Shown: positions 1 through 11,035 of the stretch, piece after piece
How the letters are laid out: each line of letters opens with the position of its first letter
Position numbering within the stretch: the first letter of the stretch is position 1
Source of the DNA: Microbotryum silenes-acaulis
Lineage: Eukaryota; Basidiomycota; Microbotryomycetes; Microbotryales; Microbotryaceae
Assembly (NCBI GenBank): GCA_003665825.1
Contig: QPFY01000012.1
Coordinates: 1 to 64,000, forward strand
Direction of reading: 5' to 3'
DNA: 64,000 nt
Notes under the pieces: model-generated
Told to the model about the DNA's origin: nothing
Seen by the model: the letters and a program-made list of their open reading frames with translations, nothing else
The model's database searches: none
Made by a program: the position numbers and the translations under genes

Positions 1-29
1 ATCGCTCGCGCTGGATTACCCAATTCATC

Positions 30-3000
30 ATGTCAGACAATGCGAGTACCGGCACCGCCCCTTCCATCAGTGCAGCTTCAACCCTCATTGGCTCCCCGGC
101 CGCCCCAGCGGCCCTGAGGGCTGCCATGTCAAAGTCCAAGACAACAAAGTCGAAGACCACTGTGATCCTTTCCGGCGTCGGTCCGTCCGCTGTGTTCGCC
201 ATTAACGACGATGGTATTGCCTTCCGGGTGAGTGTTGCGACGTGTTCGCCATGGTAACAACGTCATCGGGCTGCAGGCTCAAAGCGGACGTTCTGACTCG
301 GCCTCGAGTATCCGAACAGGCCGCACCCGACAACCTCCGCGTGTCGAACTTCAACCCCCGCTCTGCCGACGGTCCTCGCGCGTACTCCTTCAACACATTC
401 CAGGTCAAAGCCGCCATCGAACGCCTTAAAAGCAAGTGGTGCTTCGGTAACGACCCAACTCAGTGGTCGTACGCTCCCCACGAGGCCTCGCGCTGGATCA
501 AGGTCGTGCTTGCTCGCAACGAAGGCGAAAACGATGAGGCCTTCGATACTCGCGAACAGAAGCTCGTCTCACTGTACCACGCCACCCTCAAGGAAAAGGG
601 GAACGATCCGCGAGCCCGCGCAACATGGTTTGTAGCCCTTGGAGACGAATACAAGTTCGAGGTCCTTGCCGGTCAACATCGTCTCGGCGTCGCGAAGCTC
701 GTCAGAGAGCAGCACCCCGACGTCTCCCTTGCGGACCAGCTATCAATGCAGATCTACCGACGGGCGGTCCTCCAAGATCGTGATGGGCTCAACGACATCG
801 TCATTGTTTCAAATCGGTCCGAGCACATCCGTGGCTTCTCTCTCGTCGACATGCTACACGTCTCCCTTATCACGACCGACTTGGCCGCCTCAGACATGAA
901 ACCCGGTACCGATCAGGCCACCGCGCTGGCCAAGGCTCGCTCCGAGAAATTCGACTTACTAAGTGACCAAAATCCGGCCGTCAGCGTCAACATGGCCACG
1001 GCAATTAGGACGCTGCTCGCTAAGCCTGAGTGGACCGAGGCTTTCACTACGGTCCTTACGTCCACCGCACCGAGCGCGTGGATTGCGCTCCGTGGGGTTG
1101 CAGACACTCCCCGTGAGACGTGGCGCAATGTTCACAATTTTGGTCAGGGTTATGTGAGCTTAGACCACTTGGAGATTGGAGTCAAGTTCAGCAGTGAAAG
1201 ACACTGATCCTCGTATGCTCTCTGCTCTCGTTCGCAGGCCGGCGCTCTCATCTTCGAGGCTATCAACGAATGCATGATGATGCTTGCGCTCCCCACCTTC
1301 GGTATCGATAGTTCTATACTTCAAACCATCAAAGGACTGCCCGCTTCAACCGATCCTACCGAGTCCCTCACTCACAAGCGTTTCATGTGGGATGCGTGAG
1401 TTTGCTGTGTACTTGGTCTTGGTGGCTCGGATGGATTCAACTGCGTCGCCGCTCGCGGCATCGAACCGGCTCATTCCTCTCGGGCCATCAAGATCGAAAA
1501 TGTGCTGCGTTATTGCATCTTTTTTTCGGGACGCGCGCCGCCGCAAATCTCGGGTCAAAAGGCTCATCATTTGCTTTGCTTTCCCACAGCGTGATTGCCG
1601 AGATGGGGCGAATGAGGGTGTTGGTCAACTCCGAGGGCGAAGGCCCGAACCGCCGGTGGAGGTACAACGTCTCCGATCTGCTCTACGAGATACAATTCCG
1701 CATCATCGTCTGCCCAAGCACCAAGAAAAACGAGGAGTTCGCGTTCACCCCCGAGGAGTTGGCGCCATATTGGTTTGCCGTGTTCTCCAGCTCGACCGTG
1801 CACGCTTTGTCGCAAACATATTGCAGGAACCTCGGTTACTTCGTCGGGTATGAGAGGGAAAAGGAAGGGTACACCAAGAAGTTGCCCGACCCGACAAAGG
1901 GCAAAGACAAAGCCGCGGCCCACACACCGTTTTCAGACTTGTCTCTCGTACTCGACGGGAATTTCAGGACGCCGAATCTGGAATACGAGACTTGGCGCGC
2001 GGAAAAGATGAAGGATCCGGAGTTATGGGCGGTCATCCCGACCCACACCCTCATGAGGGGCGTGTTCGAGGACCATGCTACGACCCTCCTCGAGGACATT
2101 CTCGAACCACTCGGCCATTACGCCGTCTCCCCTGGAACCGTATGGAATCCAAAGGCAAACGGCGGCGCTCCTCGAAGGTTGCTCACAATCCCAGCGCTTG
2201 TGAACTTTCTCGATGAACGGCTGAGGAACGAACGCTTGTTCTATTGGTATGCACTCCCGCTCCCAGCGACTGTGCGTAGGGCGTTCAAGGGTGCCGGCAA
2301 GCACGCCCATAAGGAAGCCGCAAAACTTGGAGCCAATGCAAAGCCCAAGCTGCCCTATGTGAGTAGTCCATTCACCGTCTGTAACCTGAGTGAGCCATGG
2401 AGTCGAGTGCACTGCGTGCGCGGTGCGGGAGCCACTCGGCTTTTGGCGCGGCCCCGGCCAGTGCGGGATTTTGGGTTCATTCGTCGTGCATGATTCGTTA
2501 CGCTGCTCGGCCTCCAGGTGACTGACCCCGGGCGCTTCCATCACAGGCCGCTTCAGTAAACCAGTACTACAGAAATTACCTCGAACAGTGGATTCAACCT
2601 AAGCCCGCCCAGGTTCGCTGCAGAGAGGCCTTCCACGACCCACCGCTGCCCTCCGGACTCGAGAAGGATGCCATGCCGACCTCTGATGCGGAATCGGAAG
2701 GTGAAAAAGAGGAGGGTAAGGTTGTGGGCAGGAAAGACAAGAAGAAGGACATTGATGAGGAAGAGTCGGCAGAGGGCGACACTGATGAGGATGACGCTGA
2801 ACACGCTGCCAAAGGGAAGGACAGGAGGGACCGCGCTGCGAAGGGGAAGGGCGGAGGCGATGCCGGCACCAGCACAAATGCGAACGCGAATCGCCCTGCC
2901 GACCAAGTGGCTGAGGAGGTTGCGAACCATACTCTCAGTGCTCCCCGTCGAATCAATTCTGACGACCAAAACTGGCTGACTTTGACGGGCGTCAAGCGCA

Positions 3001-4138
3001 TCGGCTTTCTTCTTGCGGTGTCGGCCAATGACTGGCCCCTTAAGCTCACCGCGGCCGACATCGAGGATGCGCTGTTGGCGATACGTGGAGCTCTGCTTAA
3101 GCGGAAACACCCTCTCCCAAACTTTGATGTGAGTGCCCTCCTGCAGCGCTTCACGTGTACCGGCCTAAGGTTTCCCTGACACTGTTGCTGCTTTGTCTTT
3201 TGCAGTCCAAGACCTCACTCTCAGAAGTTGTGAATCTCTACGTTCGTTCGCAAAAGGAACCCGAATCTGGCTCCTGGCCGGACATTCTGGCGTGGATTAG
3301 GAAGCAGGCGCCTGATGCAGATCGTGACTCTGAGCAACTCACGCGCCTCGAGTCCGAGCTCGAGGCTGAGCAAGAAGTTGTAGACGACGAGTTGACGCCC
3401 GCCAAGGGACCCCAGTCCGCCCCCACGGCCTGGTCTGCCGACCTTGACCAATTGGCAAGTTCCCCAGTCCGGGGTCGTCCTGTATCTGCCTAAATGTTGA
3501 ACGCCAGTCCCAACGCCTCCACATCTGCTGCACCGGTCGCCAGCGCGTCTTGCAGCGCAACCCCCAAGGCCTCCACATCTGCACTGGTTGCGAGCACGTC
3601 GCGCGCGCCTTCGCCCTTCAAGGAGACTTCTCGACCCGATCGGTCCAATTCATCTGATTTGCTCTCCACTCTCAGTCCAAAGGGAGACGACAAGGACGAC
3701 GATACCACGACGCGTTCTGCTGCAAGCGAGCGCAAGCGCGGCAGAGACGGCCGAGATCAAGCGGCTGATCGCGCTATTAGCACTGCCCTCATCGAGGACT
3801 ACGACGCTGAGACGGCTCCTCCACCCACTGGCAAGAAGAAGAGAGTGCCCTCTAAGAAGGTACAATTAGAGGCTCTTGCGGCAGCCAAGTCGGTTAATCC
3901 CGCCGAATCCGTCGAGCCCGAAGAATCCGACTCCGATTCCGACAAGGAAGGTCAGGCAAGGAAGAAGAAGATGAGGGGAAGCGAGCCCGGTGCGAAAGGA
4001 AAGCAGCCCGCCAAGCGCAAGAGCTCAGGGAAAGAAGTTGCTGTATCTGGCCTGCAAGAAAGGGCTAGGGTTCCGAAACGGGATGCTACCACTACAGCTC
4101 GTGCGACCTTTTTAGAAAGGATGAAGGCTGGAAAGTAG
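30..4138 (+). CDS. Multi-exon hypothetical protein with ParB-like GQHR motif
   Basis: The function is not known. Exons with consistent phase are about 278-1153, 1238-1395, 1590-2358, 2547-3128 and 3206 onward, all joined by GTGAGT-like donors and CAG acceptors. The first exon (from 30) and the last one (about 3508-4138) are probable, but I could not join them in frame. Near 655-700 the protein reads FEVLAGQHRLGVAKLV, which resembles the GQHR/GEHR signature of the ParB/sulfiredoxin fold; similar 'LAGQHR' proteins are, from memory, known as uncharacterised agaricomycete proteins. The middle part (1590-2358) is globular. From 2670 onward there are acidic and lysine-rich low-complexity tracts, and the tail has nuclear-localisation-like basic clusters (KKKR, RKKKMR, KRK). 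I infer a nuclear protein. A satellite lies about 90 bp downstream. It could be a gene carried by a repeat or a domesticated one. Confidence 0.6.
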
Positions 4139-4230
4139 GACTGGTCAGAGATAGGTGGAAATATTAATGATTGTTTGAATTCGAAATAAGATCGTCCCTA
4201 TTGACCACCCATCGCACTGAGCTTAAGTCT

Positions 4231-5036
4231 TGGCGCGATCCTGTGTCTCGAGTGAAATCAGAATCGGCACCGGCCGGTGCGGGAACAGGAATTCGGATTC
4301 GGCACCGCACGGTGCGGGAACAGGAATCTGAATTCGGCACCGCACGGTGCGAGAACAAGAATCTGGTTTCGGCGCCGCACGGTGCGGGAACAGGAATCGA
4401 GCGCAGTCTTCTCCCTCGAGTGAGATCTGTTTCGGCACCGGACGGTGCGGGAACAAGAATCTGGTTTCGGCGCCGCACGGTGCGGGAACAGGAATCGAGC
4501 GCAGTCTTCTCCCTCGAGTGAGATCTGTTTCGGCGCCGCACGGTGCGGGAACAAGAATCTGGTTTCGGCACCGCACGGTGCGGGAACAGGAATCTGAATT
4601 CGGCGCCGCACGGTGCGGGAACAAGAATCTGAATTTGGCACCGCACGGTGCGAGAACAAGAATCTGGTTTCGGCACCGCACGGTGCGGAAACAGGAATCG
4701 AGCGCAGTCTTCTCCCTCGAGTGAGATCTGTTTCGGCGCCGCACGGTGCGAGAAGAGGAATCTGGTTTCGGCGCCGCACGGTGCGGGAACAAGAATCTGG
4801 TTTCGGCACCGCACGGTGCGGGAACAGGAATCTGAATTCGGCGCCGCACGGTGCGGGAACAAGAATCTGAATTTGGCACCGCACGGTGCGAGAACAAGAA
4901 TCTGGTTTCGGCACCGCACGGTGCGGGAACAGGAATCTGGTTTCGGCGCCGCACGGTGCGGGAACAGGAATCGAGCGCAGTCTTCTCCCTCGAGTGAGAT
5001 CTGTTTCGGCACCGCACGGTGCGGCGACAGGACATG
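4231..5036. repeat. Hairpin-bearing satellite, 19 cores
   Basis: I count 19 copies of a core close to CCGCACGGTGCGG, separated by spacers of two kinds. The short spacer gives a unit of about 35 bp (GGAACAGGAATCTGAATTCG or similar). The long spacer, seen four times, adds a segment containing GCAGTCTTCTCCCTCGAG. The core is a perfect inverted repeat with 6-bp arms and a single central base, so each unit can form a small hairpin. The two spacer types alternate in blocks, which gives a higher-order pattern. Long ORFs cross the array in several frames on both strands only because the unit is GC-rich and lacks stops. Confidence 0.93.
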
Positions 5037-5185
5037 AGCGCAATCTCTTTGCAGCACCGCGAAAAGTTCGAGCTACACTGGGTCGTGCTGATGTTGAGTC
5101 GATGCAATGAAGATCAAAAACACAATATCACGTGACTTTTTTGCCTCTGGGGCCACTACCTAACTCAAGAGCCAACTCTTTTTTA

Positions 5186-5201
5186 GGGGGGGGGGGGGGG
5201 G
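5186..5201. repeat. G16 homopolymer tract
   Basis: There are sixteen consecutive G. The 40 bases to the left (about 5146-5171, including GGGGCCACTACCTAACTCAA) recur at 18604-18625, where they are also followed by a shorter G run. The tract is therefore part of a repeated module and not an isolated slip. Confidence 0.9.
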
Positions 5202-5212
5202 TCATTTGCCCT

Positions 5213-7262
5213 TATACTCTAAACGGACCGCGGCATGTCACTGCAGCTCGGTCGGCATGGGCGACGCATACGCATGAGCGACATATACGATCGATCCAGT
5301 GAGTCACTTTGACATACTCCGACACAGTTTTGCTTGCGTTCAGCCGTTGGTAGTCCAGAGTTGATGTCAGATTTGATACAAGAACATCCCATAGAGGTCG
5401 TTTGCGGCAGAACCATGTCCGAGGCCGCAGGAAAACCCGGCAAGAATGGCTCAAGAAGATCCAAAGGTTCTCAGACACGCACATATGAGCTCAAAGACCG
5501 AATGGCATTGCATCGAGGAACACATGCGATCGTACCTCAGAAATGTAGGGAAAGAACTGGAAGGAGTAAACGTCGCTCGTGCGGTGGGGCAAAGAGTCAA
5601 GGTGGTCCTTCGTTCTCAATCTCGAGGCGAGCCGGCCGGGCGCTAGGTCACCCACAAGAGTTTGGATGGTTGGAAAAGCCTCCTCGCACAGGACATCGGC
5701 AAATATCGAGTCTTGGGTGGCGGAGACAGCAGCGGCAAAGATGAGAGCCTGCATACTCGTCGACGAGCGATCTGTCGCACCGAGTTGAGTTTTGAGGTCG
5801 GGGCCGATGGAGAGGAGATTAGCTTCGAGCAGAGCAAGTCCTGCCGAAAAAGTCTGGATCCTCAAGTGGAGAGAGGCGACGACCATTCTTCTGGGAGACG
5901 GACTGGAAACGGTTGCGAGCGGTTCCGAGTTCAAAAAGTCGAGTTGAGCGCAGGCGGAAATCTCAGACCTGGTGGAGCAAATCAACCGTCAAACAAGAGC
6001 AATAGTGCACACACTTGCAACACGAGATGTGGAGGGAGGGAAGGACTTCAGGTTGAGGGCATGCACTGACCTTTCGGACGTTTGCGCGCTTAGTGACTGC
6101 CAAACGAGTTCGTCGCTACCAAGCGAGGTGACAAGCGAAGCGAGAAGGGATGGAACACCGTGCGTCGTTGAGCGCAGTCCATGACCGCATAACCAGGGTT
6201 GCTGAAGCGTGTACGAACGTGCAAGTCGCCGAGGTGGGATGGTGATCGCACGTATCATGCTGGTCGAGCGAATCGCCGAGATCGATTGAGAGTGCGAAGG
6301 ATCGTCACGGTCCGCGGCCGAAATCGAGCGCCGGCTGGCCCGGAGAAGCCCGAGTCGGGACTTTATGCTTCAATGTGCGCAATGTAGGATGGAGTTCGAG
6401 TAAGATGTGAAGCAATGAGGAGGTGTTTCGTGGCAAATCTCAAGAGCTTCGCCGGGAAGTCGATTGAATGATGCGATCGAAGAGGTTGAAAGCAGTCCGA
6501 TCAAGTTGAACGGCGAGGACGGCGAGCGGGAATGCGGGATGTTGAGAACGACGAGTTGAGATGTAGTGGCTTCGGACAGATGCCTTGACAAGCTGGATGA
6601 CGAGGGCGGGCGATCGAGCAAACCGCTCGCAGCGGCTCGAAAGCTGCTGGGCGAGACAGGATCTCCGGCGGACCTCCGTGGCGAGAAGGCCGCAACTAGT
6701 CTGCGTGCTGGGACCTTGTCGCAAGAGAAACCGAGAGATGGTAATGCACGAACTCGGATCTGAGCTGTGCGAGCGTGTGAGCGAGTCGAAGCAAAGCTCC
6801 ATTCGAGGGAGCGCTCTCTTTCCGGGTCGCCCGTGACCGTCAATCTGCAGTGCGCGGTGACACGGCATATCTTGGTCTCATCAGCAAGGAGGGCCAGTCG
6901 CAAGCCAGAGCTCAGATCGAAACAGCTCATGGTCGGCGGTCTGAGCGAGTCGTCCGAGGTCGAGCAATTCCGGTCGCGATGGCTCAAGTGAGCAATCGAC
7001 ATAGCCCGGACGTATATGTAGATACCTTCGAGTTCGTCGTCGAGTCGTTCCGATTGGTGATGGTGAGGGTGTTGCAGTTGCAGTTGCTGAATGGGTTCCG
7101 CTTGCCTTAGCCGGCTCCGGGTGACACGCCAAGTGCCGGGTCGAGTAGGGTCGAGCCGCATGTACCGGGCAAGTGGTGTTTCACCATGGCGGAGAGGTGT
7201 TGCGTCGTCGTGTCTTCGTGCCGTGAGAGAAAAGACGAGTCGAGTCGAGTGGTGCGAGGGAT
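5213..7262 (+). repeat. Dispersed 2 kb repeat, copy A
   Basis: This stretch aligns along almost its whole length with the reverse complement of 14270-16045 (copy C). Shared blocks include GAGGCCGTTTGCGG-like sequence near 5392, the block around 6420-6470 (TTCGCCGGGAAGTCGAT) and CGCGGTGACACGGCATATC near 6854. Copy C lacks roughly 250 bp that copy A has at about 5600-5840. No convincing protein family is encoded; ORFs such as that at 6370-7398 are not conserved as frames between copies. I see no long terminal repeats. It could be a non-autonomous element or an old segmental duplication. Confidence 0.8.
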
Positions 7263-8020
7263 TGGCGAATGTCAAGTCTTGGGTGGCGAAGGCAGCAGCG
7301 GCAAAGATGAGAGCTTGCATGCTCATTGACGAGCGATGATCGGTCGCACCAAGTTGGGTTGGGGTCGATGCAGAGGAGATCAAAGTCGAGCAGAGCAAGT
7401 CCCGCCGAAGAAGACTGGATCCTCAATTGGAAGAGACGATGATCATTCATCCATGAGCGCGAGAAACGGTTTGGAGCGGGTCGGAGTCTAAAGAGTCGAT
7501 CTAAGCGCAGGCCGGAATCTGAGACCTGGTGGAGCAAATGAAAAGTTGTACATACGCAAGAGTGCATATACTTGCAACACAAGGTGTGGAGGAAGAGAAG
7601 GCCCTTAGGTTGAAGGCACGCAGTGACCTTTCGGACGTGTGCTCGCTTAATAAATGCCAAACGAGTTTGTCGACACCAAGCGAGGTGAGTGCAAGAAGAA
7701 GCGAAGCGAGAGGAGATAGAACACCGTGCGACGCTGAGCGCAGTTCACGACCAAATGACCAGGCTTGCTGCCGCGTGTATGATCGTGCAACTCGCATATG
7801 TGGGAGGCTGATCGTACGTATCAAGCTGGTCGAGCGAATCGCCGAGATCGATTGAGAGTGCGAAAGATCGTCACGGTCCAACGCCGAATGGTGTGGACTC
7901 GGAGAAGCCCGAGTCGTGAGTGTATGATCCAACGTGTGCACCGTAGGATCGAGTTCGAGTAAGATATGAAGCAATGAGGTGGTGTTGTGTGGCAAATCTC
8001 GAGAGGTCAGTGAGATCAAA
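7263..8020 (+). repeat. Dispersed repeat, partial direct copy B
   Basis: About 750 bp that match 5700-6445 of copy A in the same orientation, offset by about 1.56 kb. Examples are GCAGCGGCAAAGATGAGAGC at 7293 against 5731, and ATGAAGCAATGAGG near 7965 against the same block near 6407. The two copies differ by many substitutions and small indels. Because the copy follows copy A directly, the arrangement looks like a tandem duplication of one end of the element, or a solo end next to a full element. Confidence 0.8.
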
Positions 8021-8345
8021 GACAAGATTTTGGTGCGGGGCTATGGGTTTCATTTCGTTGGTTCAAGGCCACGCGTTTTGATACATGGGACAGGACGATA
8101 AACCTGATACATTTCCAAAAACAACACCCCTAAGAGCAAAACGTGAATGATGTAAGGGCCCTCCCAGATTACGACTTAGGCCAGAAACTCTGCACAGTCG
8201 AGCCGAATGAAGGCACCGCTGGCGCAGTCCTATTTCCAGCCTGGAATTATACTGGAACGGACGGAAAGTGACCTTGGGTATCTATTGCAATAATCTGACC
8301 TAACAACGACCAACAATGCTTGAGCTCAAAGCAAAGGTGGTCACT
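8021..8345. other. Intergenic, nothing recognised
   Basis: This is the spacer between repeat copy B and the 3' end of the FunK1-type kinase gene on the minus strand. I see no ORF or RNA gene here; it should hold the kinase 3' UTR. Confidence 0.5.
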
Positions 8346-10466
8346 TCAGAGCAAGGGAAGCAGCTGCTCAATGTCCGAGATGATGGACTCGTGCGACATC
8401 GCCTTGGATGGACCCCACAACTCCCCCAGCTTGGCCTCTTCCGCAGCCATCTCGGAATTATTGAACTGGTTATCAAGACCACAATGGTGTCGCAAGATAT
8501 CGACCAGTTGCTCGATATTCGTCCATCGATGTGCGCAGCCTTCGAGTACAGATCGGTATGCCGGATCCATGCGAAGCAGGAGTTTGATACCATAGACTAG
8601 GTCCGCCTCTGGGCTGTTCCAGCGCCGCCAGATGGTTTCACCCCTCGGCGTCATTACGAGGACTTTCTCGTCACCCTGGTACGGCTCGCGGAACGAAACT
8701 TCCATCACGACGTAAAAAAGCGACTCGATGTCGTGCCATCGTTCGTGGACAACACCGAGCGGCTCATTCGGTTGGGCGAGGATCGAGCAGGCGAGGTAGG
8801 GCCAGGTGCCCTGTAAGACGTCGTATAGTCCAAAGGTTAGTGCTTGTCGGAAACTTCATTCAGAGAAACATACAGAGGGGAGAACGCACGGATCGTATTC
8901 TGTGGTGCAGCTCGGTGCAAGGTCGATCATGCGGGACGGCGAGGTGATAGTCGATAAGGACGCCGAAACCGTCGCGGTCGATGACGACATTGCCGTACGA
9001 AATATCCCGGTGAATATACCCCAGCCTGTAGAGGTTTCGGTGTCCTGCAATGTCGTGGGAAGGGGCGTGTCGGCTAGGGAGCGCAAACGCAAGGCCGCCC
9101 AGTTGATCCCTGTGCTCACCTTTGACGACTCCAAGTACGGCCTGGGCGAGTTCCCTGGTCGTGGTCGCCGTGTTAAGGGGCCGATAACACTGTCGGTGGA
9201 AGACCACCTCCAGTGCCCGGGGCCCGATACCATCGAAACTTTCATCGTCGCCGAAGAAGGTCGGAAGCGTGCGGAAGTCGTCCCGGTAGATGCCGGCGCT
9301 AAGGCTTAAACCCTCGGTGTCGATACGCGACGCAGCGTGCATCTTGCGACGTAGGGCAATCGCATCGTCGAGGCGGGATTGCTCGACCCATGCGACTGTC
9401 ATGGCGTACTCGGTGGCAGATGTAGGCAAGCTGATCGACGTGGGGGCGACAGGCGCGTGTCTTGCGGTAACGCGGAAAGCGGAGGTGGCGCGACCCGGGC
9501 AGCTTCGGCGACGGAAGAGGAGCTCCTGGATCTCGAGATCTGAGATATCGCCGAGCTCGGACTCGAAGTCGTGGGCGCGGGGTGGGAGGAACTTGTCCGA
9601 GACGACAAAACTGCCGAAAGCGTCGTCGACCTCGTTCGTCGAGGCCAGCATCCCGAGCCCGTTGTCGTCGAGTTCGATGAGGTGTGACAGCACGCGCCGG
9701 AGCAGCACGGCTTCCTCGCCGCACTTGCGGGCGCTCGTCGTGAACACCCCACACGCGTTGACGAGGTAGACTTGAAGCACGTCCCCGCAAAGGGTGACCC
9801 CGATCGCGTGGGCGCGGAGCGCGGTCGTGCAGATCATGTGTAGTCGCCTAAGCACTTGGTTACGCGCTTCTGCGCTCTTTGTGTCGCTCTTTTTCACCTC
9901 AATCGCAACTGCAATCTGCGAGTATGCGCGTTGAGGCGACGAGGGCGTGCCTTCCATCGACGTTGGGTGCTCTGACTGCGCCCAAACGAACGGAAGATCG
10001 GGGGCAGCGGCCACCGCCGCATGCGTTAAAATGACGGCGTCGGGCGTCTTCTCCTGCTCCCCGCGATCGGGCGCCAGCTTGATGTGGCTACCCGAGTTGC
10101 CGCATCCAACCAGACGTCGATCACCAGTCTACACCCGGGTGCATCAATGATCGGGAGACAGTGGTCAGTCATACTCGTGCGGTCGAAACCAAGCGATAGC
10201 ACCGGGGCACTCACCACATCCTTGATCGCGTCAGCGATCTCTTTGATCGCAGCCTCCGTCCCCAGTTTCTTCGTCGGTTTGAGGATCTTGGCTTCGTAGG
10301 TGGAAGGCGTGGCAAGAAAATACTTGTCCATCGCCTTCGAAAGTCGAGGCTTGCCCATGTGGGCGAAGAGCTGTTGCTCCCTCGCTTCCGCCGTGGCCGT
10401 CATCGACACTGAGGGGCTCGACTTCATCGGGCTCGATTGTGGCGGGGCAACGTCGAGGTCCGACAT
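8346..10466 (-). CDS. PD-(D/E)xK-like plus FunK1 kinase protein
   Basis: Four exons join in phase: 10466-10215, 10128-9120, 9044-8890 and 8810-8346, giving 626 residues. The C-terminal half is a fungal-type FunK1 kinase (Pkinase_fungal family). The catalytic loop reads HRDISYGNVV, the DFG position reads IDYH, the next segment is GTWPYLACSIL, and the C-terminal signature is HDIESLFYVVMEV. The N-terminal half has TPDAVIL followed later by AIEVKK, the spacing and character of a PD-(D/E)xK nuclease core. Such nuclease-kinase fusions are known among Crinkler-type eukaryotic effector proteins; whether this one is catalytic is unknown, and His in place of Gly after Asp-Tyr is unusual. The start was chosen because exon 1 is exactly 84 codons and follows a stop in another frame. 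A broken relative lies at 17.5 kb. Confidence 0.85.
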
Positions 10467-11035
10467 GCCTAGTAGGCCTTCGGCCTCACGTGCACGACCG
10501 GTTCGTCCCGGTCGAGTGCTGTTGAAGTTGATTGGCCCGCGCGACGAGCTGGGCAGTTGGGTGGTGGCGGCTTGGGCGGGGGTCGCGAGAGTAGACGGGC
10601 CTGGTCTCTGGCGTTGACGCGCATCGATTCCGCTTGGGCGGGGGGCGGGGCGTTGGGCATCAGCATCAGTCGCGGGCTTCTTCGGAGCTCGGGCCCCGAC
10701 GACGCCTCGCCTGAGACGGCATGGCCCGAGCGCCGGGCGTTCTGACTAGGCACTGCAATTGCCATCGGGTCCAGTCCATGGGTCAATGTTGGGTCAACAC
10801 TGAACAGCCAGACCACGCGGAACGAACAGTAGGAGGGCTTTTTGACTCACTGTTGATGCAGGTCTTGCAGCTGTTAGACTCGAGTGTCGATCCACTTGGA
10901 GCTCTGAGATCCACAGACCGACGAAGAATGGTGGATGGACTCGGATGGGGGAGCGCGAAGATGTACTGCAGTGGCTGGTCAAAGGAAGGGATCCAGGTCG
11001 CCTTCCGCCATCGCAGTCCGTCGCGCTCTGTCGCG
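10467..11035. other. Upstream region of the FunK1-type gene
   Basis: There is no convincing gene. A 115-codon minus-strand reading frame (10816-10469) ends just before the kinase start in another frame. Its product is Pro/Arg-rich and matches nothing I recognise, so I treat it as leader or chance. The region probably contains the kinase promoter. Confidence 0.4.

Noticed and set aside
4231..5036. Resemblance to a CRISPR array (palindromic repeat with spacers)
   Set aside because: The spacers are themselves repeated in two types, there are no cas genes and the DNA is fungal. It is a satellite.
4164..5107. Open frames of 261-297 codons through the satellite on the minus strand, and shorter ones on the plus strand
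   Set aside because: They exist in all three minus frames and follow the repeat period; there is no codon bias or domain. They are a by-product of a stop-poor unit.
6370..7398. 342-codon minus-strand ORF in repeat copy A
   Set aside because: Copies B and C do not keep the frame, and the translation shows no family. Treated as chance.
5700..8020. Direct 750-bp copies as LTRs of a retrotransposon
   Set aside because: The internal 0.8 kb encodes nothing like gag or pol, copy C has the internal part without the second direct copy, and the ends lack TG...CA plus target duplication.
10469..10816. 115-codon ORF upstream of the FunK1-type gene
   Set aside because: Pro/Arg-rich composition typical of GC-rich chance frames, no family and not in frame with the kinase.
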